64,000 bases of DNA from Kribbella catacumbae DSM 19601 (GTDB lineage: Bacteria; Actinomycetota; Actinomycetes; Propionibacteriales; Kribbellaceae), in assembly GCF_000372465.1 (NCBI RefSeq), contig NZ_AQUZ01000002.1, positions 160 through 64,159 of the forward strand, in the 5' to 3' direction. Under the pieces are notes generated by a model that did no database searches, was not told the DNA's origin, and saw only the letters and a program-made list of their open reading frames with translations. Below are positions 32,954 through 42,398 of this stretch, piece by piece (within the stretch, counting starts at the first letter, position 1; each line of letters opens with the position of its first letter). Made by a program: the position numbers and the translations under genes.

Positions 32954-32995
32954 GAAGGCCCTCTGACCAGGTAAGACTTCGGTCAGAGGGCCTTC
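32954..32995 (+). terminator. terminator after the tRNA fragment
   Basis: A perfect 15-bp stem, GAAGGCCCTCTGACC (32954-32968) with GGTCAGAGGGCCTTC (32981-32995). Its left arm nearly repeats that of the tRNA-Thr terminator at 16878. The stretch from here to 33396 shows no supportable gene. Confidence 0.8.
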
Positions 32996-33396
32996 GCCAT
33001 TCTTGTCGGAATTTCGAGGCCACGGTCTAGGAAGTACGTGACTGAACCTCACCGGGGTTGACCTGAGGTGACCTGCCTTCGGCGTGCTGGCTCGTCTTGA
33101 GGCAATTAGACGCCGGCAATCGGAGCTCTCCTTGGCCACCGGGAGTCCGATCCTAGAGTGGGTAGCGGACCCCTCCAGGAGCTTGTTCGTTAGGCGATGC
33201 CGCCTCGGTATCTCACACCGCGCCCCGTCGCTGCCGCCAACACCGCGAGGCCGCGCGCGGGCGACTGCAGATCCTGTACGTCGCTCTCCGGATCGGTCTG
33301 AGACGAGCAGTACAAAGTCCGCCTGTTGGGATCGGCGATCGAGTGAACGTAGTCAGGTCACGGTATGGAGTTGGCCGTCGCAGCGCTGCTCGTCGT

Positions 33397-34092
33397 TCAG
33401 GTCTCCGGCTCCCTTCGGGCTGTGTGCCAGCGGTCGTTCAGGTCCTTCTTCCATCCCTTGGGAGGTGGCCATGTCACTCCCCATGCAGCGAGCTGTGCCC
33501 GGGTAAAACCGCCGGCGGCGGTACGCGCGGCTTCGATGTCATCCGGGGAGGGCAGATCCGGCAACCGTTCCCGCTCTGGTGAGCTCAGGAGGGATTCAGG
33601 TGTCGAAGGTGGGTGACGCCGATCGGCCGGCGAATCGGCACCGAGGCGAGAGTGGGGTGCCCGCTCGCTCGGCCCGTAGTTTGCGCCCTTGTGAATATCG
33701 ACCAGGCCGACTGACTCGGGTATCTCGACCTCCGTGCGGCCGTTCCAACGTACCCACAGCGCCACCCGTCCGGCCTGGGCTTCGGCCTGGAGTTTCTGCA
33801 GCGACCACACCTTCCCGTGCTTGTCTATCTCGATCGCGACCGCAGGCTGTTGTGCGGGTCGAGTGCACACCAGATCCAGCCGTGCGCGCCGAGGCCCGGT
33901 TTGTGTCATGCGGGTGAGCTGCCCCCATGCCTCGTAGGCGACCATCCATCCTTGCGCGGTGGCCCAGCGCGCCGTTTCGCTGGTCACTAGCCTTGTTGCC
34001 TGCACCGCGGTCAATCCGCTCAGCCGCAGCGGGTGAAGGTGCCGGTACAGCGAAGCCGCCAACGCCGTCGTCTCATCGCGCGGTGAAGCCAT
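33397..34092 (-). CDS. hypothetical protein with PD-(D/E)XK-nuclease-like core
   Basis: 231 aa. Residues about 65-125 read GPRRARLDLVCTRP ... PAVAIEIDKHGKVWSLQKL and GRVALWVRWNG. A strand ending in D, followed by a strand with E-x-D/K and a helix, is the layout of restriction-endonuclease-like folds. Residues 1-60 are helical (SGLTAVQATRLVTSETARWATAQGW). The C-terminal third (SPDDIEAARTAAGGFTRAQLAAWGV) may be a small binding module. Fold assignment is by eye. A similar layout occurs in uncharacterised actinobacterial proteins. It stands just outside the island border, alone. Confidence 0.7.
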   Translation of the reverse strand: MASPRDETTALAASLYRHLHPLRLSGLTAVQATRLVTSETARWATAQGWMVAYEAWGQLTRMTQTGPRRARLDLVCTRPAQQPAVAIEIDKHGKVWSLQKLQAEAQAGRVALWVRWNGRTEVEIPESVGLVDIHKGANYGPSERAPHSRLGADSPADRRHPPSTPESLLSSPERERLPDLPSPDDIEAARTAAGGFTRAQLAAWGVTWPPPKGWKKDLNDRWHTARREPET

Positions 34093-34212
34093 GCATCCAC
34101 GATAGAGCTGCGCTACCGGATGAGATGTAGTCGGCCGAGCCTCGACGACCGTGTAGCCGGCGCTCCGACGACCGTCCCGTTCTTACCACCCGTCGACACC
34201 GCATAGCCGTGA

Positions 34213-35523
34213 TCACCAGGCCCACCAGTCGTCGGGCAAGCGGCCATCGTCGACCTTGTTCAGCTGGGGCAGACCGGTGTACGTGCGAAGTGCGTGGCCC
34301 ATCTCCGGTAGCCGTGCCGCCGGCAGCAGGCGCTCCAGCGACAACCCCGGGAACTGGTGGTAGTTCAGGGCGCCTGGGTGGTCGGCCAGGGCGCGCAGAA
34401 AGGTCCGGCGGCCGGGCGACAAATCGCCGAAGGCCGGTGCCGGACTGGTGCCCTGCACGTCGAAGACCTTCTCCACGGTGGCCCCGGCGACCGTGTCGCA
34501 CTGCCGGATGGTGACGTGCTGCAGGCACACCGCCACGGCCACCAGCACCTCGTCGATCGACATTGCGAGATCAGGTGCATCGTCGATGAACAGCAGTAGC
34601 GAGCGCCCCGTGTAGGCGTACAGGTTCCCGTCGTTGTGGTCCGTGTGCTGTTCCAGGCGCGGGCCATTTGCTACGTCGGCCAGCGTGCTGAACGCCCGCG
34701 CGGCTAGGGCCCGGTCCATGCCGTGAACGACGCGGAGCCTGGCTAGCGCCGTCGCCGCGGCCCAGCGCAACAACGGTTCTGGCGAGTCCATCAGTGAGCA
34801 GACCGGCTCGATCTGGTCTTCAGAACCGAGTAGCCCGATCCCCACCACGACCGTTGCCAGGATCTCGGGGACGAATTCGCAGTCCAGCCGGGCGACCAGG
34901 GCCGGCACAATCGACTCGGCCTCTTCGGGAAACCACGACACCAAGTAGGCGGCGTGCTGTCGCACCGGAAAATCCGGATCGTCCAGCAGATCCAGCACGA
35001 GCGGAAGCTCTCGGCGCACGGCATCGTAGGCGCGCAAGCTCTCCGACCGGCCGGCGATGGAACGCCCAGCCGCAACGAGATCTCGAACACTCAGCAGCCA
35101 GTCCCGCTTGCTCTGGCTCGTCTCGGCGGCGATCTCTTCGTCGAGCTCCCGCAGCTCGACCTCGGGCGGGGTGACGGAGGCGCGCCAGTCCGCCGCGTTG
35201 ATTCCCATCGGCAGTTCGTACTCGTCGTCCCAGGCCACCGCTAAGAACGTCAGCAGCGGTAGCGCTTGCACTCGAGCCCACGGCGTGCCGGCAACAGCGA
35301 TGCGCGCCAGGAATGGGACCACGAACGGAGTCGCCGGGTATCGGCTGCCCTGATGCGCGATGTTGTTCGCCAATCGACCGAATGCCTCGGACATGGCCGC
35401 GAGGTCATTGCCACAGATCGCGCGCAGATCGGCTGGGACATCCGTGGCGGGGCCGTAGGCATGATCGAGCTCGGCCCAGTCGACGTCGTCAAGTCCGGTG
35501 AGAACATCGATCGAGTCGGTCAT
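34213..35523 (-). CDS. HEAT-repeat protein
   Basis: 436 aa from ATG 35523 (GGAAGGGTCAGTAC upstream). Helical repeats cover residues about 130-320, for example LPLVLDLLDDPDFPVRQHAAYLVSWFPEEAESIVPALVARL, and PEPLLRWAAATALARL. They are of HEAT/PBS-lyase type and serve as a binding scaffold. The first 100 residues (DVDWAELDHAYGPATDVPADL) and the LSPGRRTFLRALADHPGAL ... DDWWAW tail match a group of large actinobacterial HEAT proteins of unknown role. The start overlaps the stop of an upstream frame without a start codon (35520-35855). Confidence 0.85.
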   Translation of the reverse strand: MTDSIDVLTGLDDVDWAELDHAYGPATDVPADLRAICGNDLAAMSEAFGRLANNIAHQGSRYPATPFVVPFLARIAVAGTPWARVQALPLLTFLAVAWDDEYELPMGINAADWRASVTPPEVELRELDEEIAAETSQSKRDWLLSVRDLVAAGRSIAGRSESLRAYDAVRRELPLVLDLLDDPDFPVRQHAAYLVSWFPEEAESIVPALVARLDCEFVPEILATVVVGIGLLGSEDQIEPVCSLMDSPEPLLRWAAATALARLRVVHGMDRALAARAFSTLADVANGPRLEQHTDHNDGNLYAYTGRSLLLFIDDAPDLAMSIDEVLVAVAVCLQHVTIRQCDTVAGATVEKVFDVQGTSPAPAFGDLSPGRRTFLRALADHPGALNYHQFPGLSLERLLPAARLPEMGHALRTYTGLPQLNKVDDGRLPDDWWAW

Positions 35524-35855
35524 GTACTGACCCTTCCATTTCGTAACGACAGAACCAGAGTCGTGGCTGCTGCGACGACGTCGGAGTGGCCGGTCGCTAT
35601 CCGACAGGCGGATGCAACACATGTCAGGCGGGCGAGGTTGAATACGGGTTCGAGGGCGTGCCTTACACCTTCGGCGTCAAGGGGCTGGGCCTCTTGGTAG
35701 GTCTTATGTTGCTGCAGGCACAGGGTTTGGGCGAGTTCGGTTTGGCGGGCTTTCCGGATGGTGGCGGCGACGTCGTCAATGCGGGTATTGCAGGCTGGTC
35801 GCGGGCGGGCGACCAGCGGGAACCACCGCAGGGTGTCGGAGTGGTCCGTCCTGGA
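35520..35855 (-). pseudogene. coding-like frame without start codon, between methyltransferase and HEAT gene
   Basis: Directly after the TAG of the methyltransferase (35859) the same frame stays open for 111 codons to TGA 35520-35522. It has protein-like composition: IDDVAATIRKARQTELAQ, LCLQQHKTYQEAQPLDAEGV, LEPVFNLARL. No ATG, GTG or TTG occurs in frame before the conserved-looking part. It could be the tail of a deleted gene or a former C-terminal extension of the methyltransferase. The TGA overlaps the HEAT start (ATGA), which suggests it was once translated. Confidence 0.35.
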
Positions 35856-35858
35856 GGT

Positions 35859-37940
35859 CTATTGCCAGGTGATGGCGAGCTGGTTGTTGGGTTCGTCGAA
35901 GACGAACTGGCCGGTGAGTGCGGTGCCGTGTGGTGCGATGGCGAACTCGACGTCGTGGCCGCGGTAGTCCTGGTTCCAGGCGTTGATCTGTGCCGCGACC
36001 TGATCGGCTTGCTGGGCGCCTGTGGGGCCGTGGCCGATCACGCCGATCTCGTGGACTCGTTGTCCGTCGGTCTCGGTGGGGCGCAGGGTGAGATAGGCGA
36101 GGTTGCCTTCGCTGGCGGTGGCCCAGGAGCCCCAGCCGAATTGGGGACGGACGATCCCGGCTCGGGCGGCTTCGGGGTGGACTGGCATGCGGCTGAAGGC
36201 GCCCGGCAGGGTGCAGGTGAGCCAGAGGTCGAGGTATTCGAAGGATTCTTGGCCGGCCATGGTCACGCCGGTCCACACTTCGTGCGCGGGGGTGTCGAGG
36301 ACGCCGGCGAGGCGGTCGGTGTCGGTGGTTTGTTCCTGGTTGAGCTGGAGTTGGACGGAGCCGTCGCTGGTGAGGTGGACGACGCGGCGGGGGTCGTCGG
36401 CGATGCCGCCGCGTAGCGGCATGAAGGTCGACATCTGACTGTTGGTGCTGCGCAGGATGTCGCCGTCACGGCGCAAGACGATCGAGCGAGAGACGCTGCC
36501 TCGGATCCGCAGCGGTACGACGAGGCGTCCGTCGGGCGCGAGCTGCTGGACCCAGGCGGCGGGCAGGTCCCAGGCGCCGACGGTGGCGATGATCTGGTCG
36601 TAGGGCGCGTTGTCGGGATAGCCGACGGCTCCATCACCACGGAAGACGTCGACGTTGCGGTGGCCGGTGGCGAGAAGGCCGCGGCGGGCACCGTCGACGA
36701 TGTCTTGGTCGATGTCGATGGTCGTGACCCGGCCGGATGGCCCCACGAGGGTGGCCATGAGGGCTGCGTTGTAGCCGGTGCCGGCTCCGAGTTCGAGAAT
36801 GGTTTGGCCGGGCTGGGCCTGCTGCTGCTCGAGCATCATCGCGACAATGGTGGGTTGTGACGCGGCGCTGATCGAGACGCCATTGGCGTCTTGCTTGGTG
36901 TAGACGGCGTCGTCTTTGTAGGCCTCGGCCAGGTCGAAGTCTGGGACGAACAGGTGCCGCGGTGTGGCGCGCAGGGCGGCTTCGATGGCCGGGGTGCGGA
37001 CGGTGCCGTTGGCGACGAGCTGGTCGACGAGGGCCTCGCGCAGTTGCGTGGCGGTGTCGTTGGTCTTGGTGGGGGTCATGGGGTGGTTCACCTCGTTGAC
37101 AGTAGTGGTGGCGACCGACAGAACCGGGGACGGTTCGTCGTCTTCGGGGTCGTGCATGACTGCGGCGGTGGCGAGCCGCGACAGGGCATTTTGGTCGGTG
37201 GCGGTGAGGCCGAGCCGGTTCCAGGCGAACAGGATGTGATGGGTGAGAACGGCGCGCAGGCCGCGCTGCAGCTGGCCTGCGGTGTTGAGCTCGGCCAGTG
37301 CTTGCCCGGCCGAGTGGAACGCGGTCAGCCAGTCGTCGGCCGGTGAGAGGACCTGGCCGGCTCCAGCGAGCCGGGTGATGTCGGCGCCGAGCAGCATCCT
37401 GGTCTTCTCGCGCTGTTCCGGCCCGACGCCCGGCGGGCTGTCGACCGGGCGCAACTGGGCGACTTTGGCCCAGACGTCGCCTTGCTCGAACCACTCGAGG
37501 TGTGCGCCGCGTAGGAGTGCCGTGGCCAGCAGCAGGGCGATCTCACGTCGTCCCACATTGGCGTGCACGCCGGCAAGTGCGCTGCCGGTGCCGAGGTAGT
37601 CGAGGGCGTGGACGCTGTCTGCGTGGGCGAGGCGGTGCGCGATCGCGATTCCTTCGGGTCCGCCGAAGGCGAGGGTTTCGGGTTCGTAGATCCCGCGTTT
37701 CCAGCCGACGGCGTGGCCGGCGGCGGTGGCATCGGCGAGCAGGCGCTCCACAGCTTTGGTGGCTGAATCAGGCGTGTGTGGCGGGATACGGATCCGCCAA
37801 GCGGGGTGCTTGCGCAGGAACCACCACTGGTCGACGGCTGCTTCACGCAGTCCGGGTGCGAGCACGGTGGTGCCTGCGTGCTCGGCACCGGTGCGGTCGG
37901 CGAAGGTGATCAGGTACTGCGGCCATTCGTCGGTGTCCAC
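35859..37940 (-). CDS. FxLD-system O-methyltransferase fused to a thiopeptide-type (SpaB_C-like) domain
   Basis: 693 aa, GTG start. Residues about 1-260 match the thiopeptide-type bacteriocin biosynthesis domain (QYLITFADRTGAEHAG, QWWFLRKHPAWRIRI, VLTHHILFAWNRLGL). Residues about 290-690 are a protein-L-isoaspartate methyltransferase-like enzyme: AIEAALRATPRHLFVPD, ILELGAGTGYNAALMA (SAM site) and GDGAVGYPDNAPYDQIIATVGAW. This fusion is known from FxLD lanthipeptide loci. Relatives methylate an Asp side chain of the modified peptide, leading to aspartimide and isoaspartate. The precursor here has an Asp-Asp-Asn run next to its first Cys. Transcribed after LanC with an 18-bp gap. Confidence 0.92.
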   Translation of the reverse strand: MDTDEWPQYLITFADRTGAEHAGTTVLAPGLREAAVDQWWFLRKHPAWRIRIPPHTPDSATKAVERLLADATAAGHAVGWKRGIYEPETLAFGGPEGIAIAHRLAHADSVHALDYLGTGSALAGVHANVGRREIALLLATALLRGAHLEWFEQGDVWAKVAQLRPVDSPPGVGPEQREKTRMLLGADITRLAGAGQVLSPADDWLTAFHSAGQALAELNTAGQLQRGLRAVLTHHILFAWNRLGLTATDQNALSRLATAAVMHDPEDDEPSPVLSVATTTVNEVNHPMTPTKTNDTATQLREALVDQLVANGTVRTPAIEAALRATPRHLFVPDFDLAEAYKDDAVYTKQDANGVSISAASQPTIVAMMLEQQQAQPGQTILELGAGTGYNAALMATLVGPSGRVTTIDIDQDIVDGARRGLLATGHRNVDVFRGDGAVGYPDNAPYDQIIATVGAWDLPAAWVQQLAPDGRLVVPLRIRGSVSRSIVLRRDGDILRSTNSQMSTFMPLRGGIADDPRRVVHLTSDGSVQLQLNQEQTTDTDRLAGVLDTPAHEVWTGVTMAGQESFEYLDLWLTCTLPGAFSRMPVHPEAARAGIVRPQFGWGSWATASEGNLAYLTLRPTETDGQRVHEIGVIGHGPTGAQQADQVAAQINAWNQDYRGHDVEFAIAPHGTALTGQFVFDEPNNQLAITWQ

Positions 37941-37958
37941 GGGGGTCGTCTTTCGTCG

Positions 37959-39206
37959 TCAGGTTGGTGCGTTGATCAGGAGGCTGGTGTCCCAGCTGGT
38001 TTTTGGCGCTGCTTGGAGCAGGTGGGCGCGGAGTGCGAGCGCGGTTCCGGTGGTGCCTTCGAGGAACCCGCGAGCCGTGTCCGGTGGTGCTGTGATCTCC
38101 GGGCGTGGCGTTCGTCGCCGGTCGGCTGCGGCCGCGAGCTGGTCCGCGACACGTGCGAGTCGGGGCGAGGTGCTGTCGGCGGCGGCGAGGCGGGCAATGT
38201 AGGCGGCGCCTGCCAGCCCGTGGCACAGCGAGTTGTCGGTGAGCAGCTCGACTTGGTGGGAGTCGGTGAGTGCGTCGACGAGTGCTGTTTCGGCGGCATG
38301 CTTCCAGCCGGCGTCCCTGGTGGCGATAGCGGCAAGTTGCTGAGCGCGGCCCAAGCCAGGAGTGCCGTAGCACCAGGACGGCCGCTGCGGGCCGCGTTGC
38401 TGGAGGCGGCCGGTGCGCAGTTCGGTGCGGGTGATCCAGTAAGGCCACCAGGTGCTGGTGGTCTCGGTGCGGTTCCAACAGGGGCCCGTGTCGGTGGTCT
38501 GCTGCCATCGGTCGAGCCAGTCCCGGACGCGGGCGATGGCGTCGTGGTGGCCGGCCACGGTGATGCCGCGGTTGGCGGCGAGTGCGAGCAGGGCCAGGGG
38601 CCCGCCGATGCCGTGCGCCATGCCGGTGTTGGCGTGGCCGCCGGGGTAGTCCGGGGATGGGTTGCCGCCGGGGTCGAGGTGGGTCCACCAGCCGGGGAGT
38701 TCGTCGCCGTCATCGTGGATGGGTTGGGTGAGCCGGACCAGGTAGGCGAGGACCTCGCGGAGCAGTGGCTGTGTGGGGTCGCGGCGCAGGAGGTGAGCGC
38801 CGAGGCCGGCCAGTCCGCGGATGGTGTCGAACTCGCGGAGAGCCGGCAGATGACGGGCGTCGATGCGGGCGTGTGCGGCCGCCAGCCGGGCTTGGACGAT
38901 GGTGGCGACCAGGTTGTCGAGCATCGCGAGGGCGTCGTGGTAGCTGCCGGGGTGGTGCTGGTGTGCTCCGGCGATGGCGAAGGCGAGCGCGGGAGCGCCG
39001 TAGTACAGGTGGGTTTGCTGGGTGGAGGTGATTCCTCCGGAGCTGGCCACGGTGAGCGCCTGGTGGGCGGTTTGCCAGGTGCCGTGGCCTGTTGCTGCGC
39101 GCTCGATGTCGAGTAGCGCGGCACCGATGGCGCCGCCGGCCAGTGACTGCCGTGTCTGGCTGGTCCAGGTGGGACGCGGTGTGAGTTGTCGCAGCTGGCC
39201 GGTCAT
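37959..39206 (-). CDS. LanC-like lanthionine cyclase
   Basis: 415 aa, full length for LanC. It catalyses addition of Cys thiols to dehydroamino acids, using zinc. The ligands are visible: Cys in PSWCYGTPGLG (about 270) and Cys-His in NSLCHGLAG (about 325). The alpha-toroid repeats include GLAGLGAHLL, NTGMAHGIGGPLALLAL and GFLEGTTGTALAL. The ATG overlaps the LanB stop (ATGA), so the cyclase is made together with the dehydratase. Confidence 0.93.
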   Translation of the reverse strand: MTGQLRQLTPRPTWTSQTRQSLAGGAIGAALLDIERAATGHGTWQTAHQALTVASSGGITSTQQTHLYYGAPALAFAIAGAHQHHPGSYHDALAMLDNLVATIVQARLAAAHARIDARHLPALREFDTIRGLAGLGAHLLRRDPTQPLLREVLAYLVRLTQPIHDDGDELPGWWTHLDPGGNPSPDYPGGHANTGMAHGIGGPLALLALAANRGITVAGHHDAIARVRDWLDRWQQTTDTGPCWNRTETTSTWWPYWITRTELRTGRLQQRGPQRPSWCYGTPGLGRAQQLAAIATRDAGWKHAAETALVDALTDSHQVELLTDNSLCHGLAGAAYIARLAAADSTSPRLARVADQLAAAADRRRTPRPEITAPPDTARGFLEGTTGTALALRAHLLQAAPKTSWDTSLLINAPT

Positions 39207-42200
39207 GGCTGGTTCTTCCGGCGTGCTGTCCAGGCGAGGGCAGCGGCACGGGCGAGACGCAGGCAGTGGGATTCGTCGGTGCGGTCGATCCCGACCGCGC
39301 GGATGTGGTGGACGTGCAGCAGCGACATCAGTACCTCGTCGAGATTGAGCTTGGTGTGCTCGAGTGAGGTCCGGTAGGTGCGTACGGCGTGATCCCGGCT
39401 GGTCCAGCTGTCGACGATCGCGAGCCCCGCAGCGGTGGCGCTCAGGCCTGCCCAGTCGTTGGTGGGGTCGGCGATCCGGACTGCGGTGGTGAGTACGTCG
39501 CGCGGCGGTGCCTGGTCAAGTTCGGCGTTGGCGTGGTCGGTGAGCCATTGCATGGCGGCCGCTGTGCTGCCGGTGAATGCGGCGGCGATTGCCACGAAGT
39601 TCGCGGCCGTGATCGCCTGTCGCGCAGGGGCGGCCGGCTGGCTGAGCTGGGTCAGGAGTGCTTGGGAGTCAGCCGCGAAGATTCGCTCGGCGTCGGCCAG
39701 TGCGGCGTCGCCGCCCCAGCGACCGGGTTCGGCGTAGTAGGGCGCGATCAGCAGGTCGCGGAGCAGACGCTGCTGCCGCAGCGATTCGGCCCACCGGCTG
39801 ACCGCAGCTGACGCGGGACCGAACTCGTCCGGGGTGTTCAGGTGGAGTCTGAGGCGCAGGTGCGGCTGGGAGTCTTGGTAGCGGATGAACCACCATCCGG
39901 TCCCGGCTGGGAGCTCGCAGAGCAGCCGGGGGAGGTGGGCTGTGAGGATTTCGTCTTGGCGGGCCGGGTGGCCGTAGAGCTTGATCGTCATCCAGCACGA
40001 CACAGCCGGCAGATACCCGTGGCCCGGCGCTACTACGTGCTGAGGGCCGGGTGTGGGGAGCGTGGTCCGGCGTGTGGGTGTGGTGGCGATCAGGGGTGCG
40101 ACGATCTCGTGGGCGTGGCCGTCGAGCCACCCGAACGCCTCGACCGATGCCTGCTCGGTCAGGGTGATCGTGCGGCCGCGCGCGAGATCGGCCCGAAGCA
40201 CGGCAACGTGGCTGATCTGGTCGAGGTCGAGCGGAAGCCGCTGGTCCCCACGGATGGCAAGGACCCTGACCGGGATACGCCGCTGCGCACGAAGCTCGGT
40301 GAGCCGCTGCGCCCAGACCTGCAGGTCGGTCTCGGCGGGCAGGTCGATATCGGTGATTCGCCAGGTCGCTGGAGAGATGATGAGGCGGCCGCGACGAAGT
40401 CTCGGCAGGTAGGGAAGCCCGGCAGTGGTACCCCAATCGAACTGGGTGACTACCGCGGTGTGGGCGCGCGGGAGCTCATTGAGGAATCGGGCGAGTGCCG
40501 GCGTGTGGGAGCGCAGCTCGATCGCGTTGAACTGGACAGGCTCGATCCAGCGGCCCCGGGAGATGGAGGCGAGTCGCAACTGGTAGCCGTCGGTCGCGAC
40601 CGCGAGATCGCTGACCGGGATCGTTTCGGCAGCGGCCGGCCGGTGTTCGGCGACGCCGATCACGTCGGGCAGGACTTTCGGTGAGCGGGTGACGTGGGCG
40701 TCGGCGGCAGCCAAGGGTGGCGCCGACAGCTGCACCCGCAGTACGTCGCCTACGTCGGCACGAGTGAGTTCGTCAGCGAGCTGGTTTCGGTAGGTGGCGC
40801 CGAGCAGGGGAAGGAATCGTCCAGTGACGGTGCCAATGCCGCGCGAGACGCTCGTCACGGCTAGCTCGAAGGCACCCTGGTTCAGTGCCGCCGTTGATGC
40901 TGCGTGGAGCTGGAACGTGAGCTCGAGGTGTCGCGCCGCCCCGATCCCTTTGGCGCCACCTGGAGAGAGCTGATCGACGAGTTGTGGTGTCAGTTCGATC
41001 TCCGTGAGCTGGTCGACCGCGGCGGTCTGGGCCATTGTCAGGAGCTGCAGGTCCCGGTCGGTGATGGCGCGGGCTGGTTCTGGTGTGGCGGTGAGGTAGC
41101 CGTCGGGGAAGCCAAGCCCGGAGTCGGGGTCGACCAGGTCGAGCACGGGTACGAGGGTGCCGATTCCGTAGCGCTCGAAGAAGGCCTGCGCATAGCGGGT
41201 CCAGGCGGGCGGGCCGAAAGGTGAGGTGCTCAGTTCGGTGAGCAGCCCGGCGGCAGCCGAGACCTCTCGCAGTACCGCCGCGGGTAGTGCGACGTCGGTG
41301 TCGGCCCGGGTGTCCACGGCGAGTGGCCGCGGAGCAGCGGACAGGGCTGTCATGCGGCCGCCGAGGTCTGGGCGGATTGCGCTGGATGCCGACAGATCGA
41401 GCTGGTTGTGGGCGATGAGATCACGCTGAATGCACTGCAACTGCCGGAAGACCGGTGAGACGGCGTTGATTCCGGATGCCCCGGCGGCCGCGAGTACGTC
41501 GACCAGGTGCTGGAGGGCGTCGACGGTGGTCGCCGGAGCGTGCAGGTTGCTCAGCAGCGCCATGGTCTGCAGGAGCTGGGTCAACAACTGGTCGATCTGC
41601 TCGCCGCTGGCAGCGTCGAACTCGGCGCCGAGTTTGGCGGCCAGGTCGTCCCATCGGATGGGCTCGGCGGCCAGCTCGAGGGCTAGCTGTACGGCGCTGG
41701 TGTGACGCAGTGACATCTCGACGGTATGGCTAGGGTTAGCGGCTGCCTGCAGCGGCTGGAAGGGCACAACGAGCCGGTCGCCTCGAACAGTCACGGTGTT
41801 GTTGGCGACCACATGGAGGTGTGGCCGAAGTTCGGGTGTCCGTTCGAGATTCTCGACGACAGCGCTAAGCCAACTGGTGCCCGCGCGAGCGGTGGCGCGG
41901 TGGTCACGGCCGAGGCGTACCGCGGCAGCAGATCCGACGACGGCGGTGGAAACGCCCGCAGCCAGGCCGAAGGGTGTTGCCCGGCCGTGGAGCCGGGCGA
42001 TGTATTGGACCAAGGACAGCCCGGCCGAGGTGACCTTGCGGTGTTCAGTTACCTGCCCGTCGATGACGGCGCGGGTGCGCGCGACGAGGTCGGGACTGGC
42101 GTGATCGAGGGCGCCGCTGATGGAATGCTGCTGCAGGACGGTGGCCATCCAGGTTCGCCAGATCTCAACATCGCTGGCTGCTACGCCCGTGAGCTGTGGC

Positions 42201-42286
42201 CAGGAGGGGACTGCGGAGGTGGGGAGCAGGCACAACCGGAGCATGAGCGCGTTCACCGGCCGGTAGGTGCGGTGGTCGAGCGTCAT
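39203..42286 (-). CDS. class I lanthipeptide dehydratase LanB
   Basis: 1027 aa from ATG 42286, which has GCAGGAG eight bases upstream. An ATG three codons earlier is too close to that site. LanB uses glutamyl-tRNA to glutamylate Ser/Thr and then eliminates to dehydroalanine/dehydrobutyrine. The large N-terminal glutamylation domain (about 1-720) has LVQYIARLHGRATPFGLAAG, FRQLQCIQRDL and AFFERYGIG. The SpaB_C elimination domain (about 745-1020) has WMTIKLYGHPARQDEIL, WWFIRYQDSQPHLRLRL, PYYAEPGRWGG and LDEVLMSLLHVHHIR. Together with the C-terminal-domain copy in the methyltransferase, the cluster has two thiopeptide-type domains. Confidence 0.94.
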   Translation of the reverse strand: MTLDHRTYRPVNALMLRLCLLPTSAVPSWPQLTGVAASDVEIWRTWMATVLQQHSISGALDHASPDLVARTRAVIDGQVTEHRKVTSAGLSLVQYIARLHGRATPFGLAAGVSTAVVGSAAAVRLGRDHRATARAGTSWLSAVVENLERTPELRPHLHVVANNTVTVRGDRLVVPFQPLQAAANPSHTVEMSLRHTSAVQLALELAAEPIRWDDLAAKLGAEFDAASGEQIDQLLTQLLQTMALLSNLHAPATTVDALQHLVDVLAAAGASGINAVSPVFRQLQCIQRDLIAHNQLDLSASSAIRPDLGGRMTALSAAPRPLAVDTRADTDVALPAAVLREVSAAAGLLTELSTSPFGPPAWTRYAQAFFERYGIGTLVPVLDLVDPDSGLGFPDGYLTATPEPARAITDRDLQLLTMAQTAAVDQLTEIELTPQLVDQLSPGGAKGIGAARHLELTFQLHAASTAALNQGAFELAVTSVSRGIGTVTGRFLPLLGATYRNQLADELTRADVGDVLRVQLSAPPLAAADAHVTRSPKVLPDVIGVAEHRPAAAETIPVSDLAVATDGYQLRLASISRGRWIEPVQFNAIELRSHTPALARFLNELPRAHTAVVTQFDWGTTAGLPYLPRLRRGRLIISPATWRITDIDLPAETDLQVWAQRLTELRAQRRIPVRVLAIRGDQRLPLDLDQISHVAVLRADLARGRTITLTEQASVEAFGWLDGHAHEIVAPLIATTPTRRTTLPTPGPQHVVAPGHGYLPAVSCWMTIKLYGHPARQDEILTAHLPRLLCELPAGTGWWFIRYQDSQPHLRLRLHLNTPDEFGPASAAVSRWAESLRQQRLLRDLLIAPYYAEPGRWGGDAALADAERIFAADSQALLTQLSQPAAPARQAITAANFVAIAAAFTGSTAAAMQWLTDHANAELDQAPPRDVLTTAVRIADPTNDWAGLSATAAGLAIVDSWTSRDHAVRTYRTSLEHTKLNLDEVLMSLLHVHHIRAVGIDRTDESHCLRLARAAALAWTARRKNQP

Positions 42287-42398
42287 CGCAGTCATCTCCT
42301 GCAGGTAGGGAACAAGTACTGGAAAGGCGAACGGCTGGTGCCGGCCGGAAAGTCTGAGCTGTCGAACCGGCACCAGCTGTTCAGCAGAAGCTGACTGG

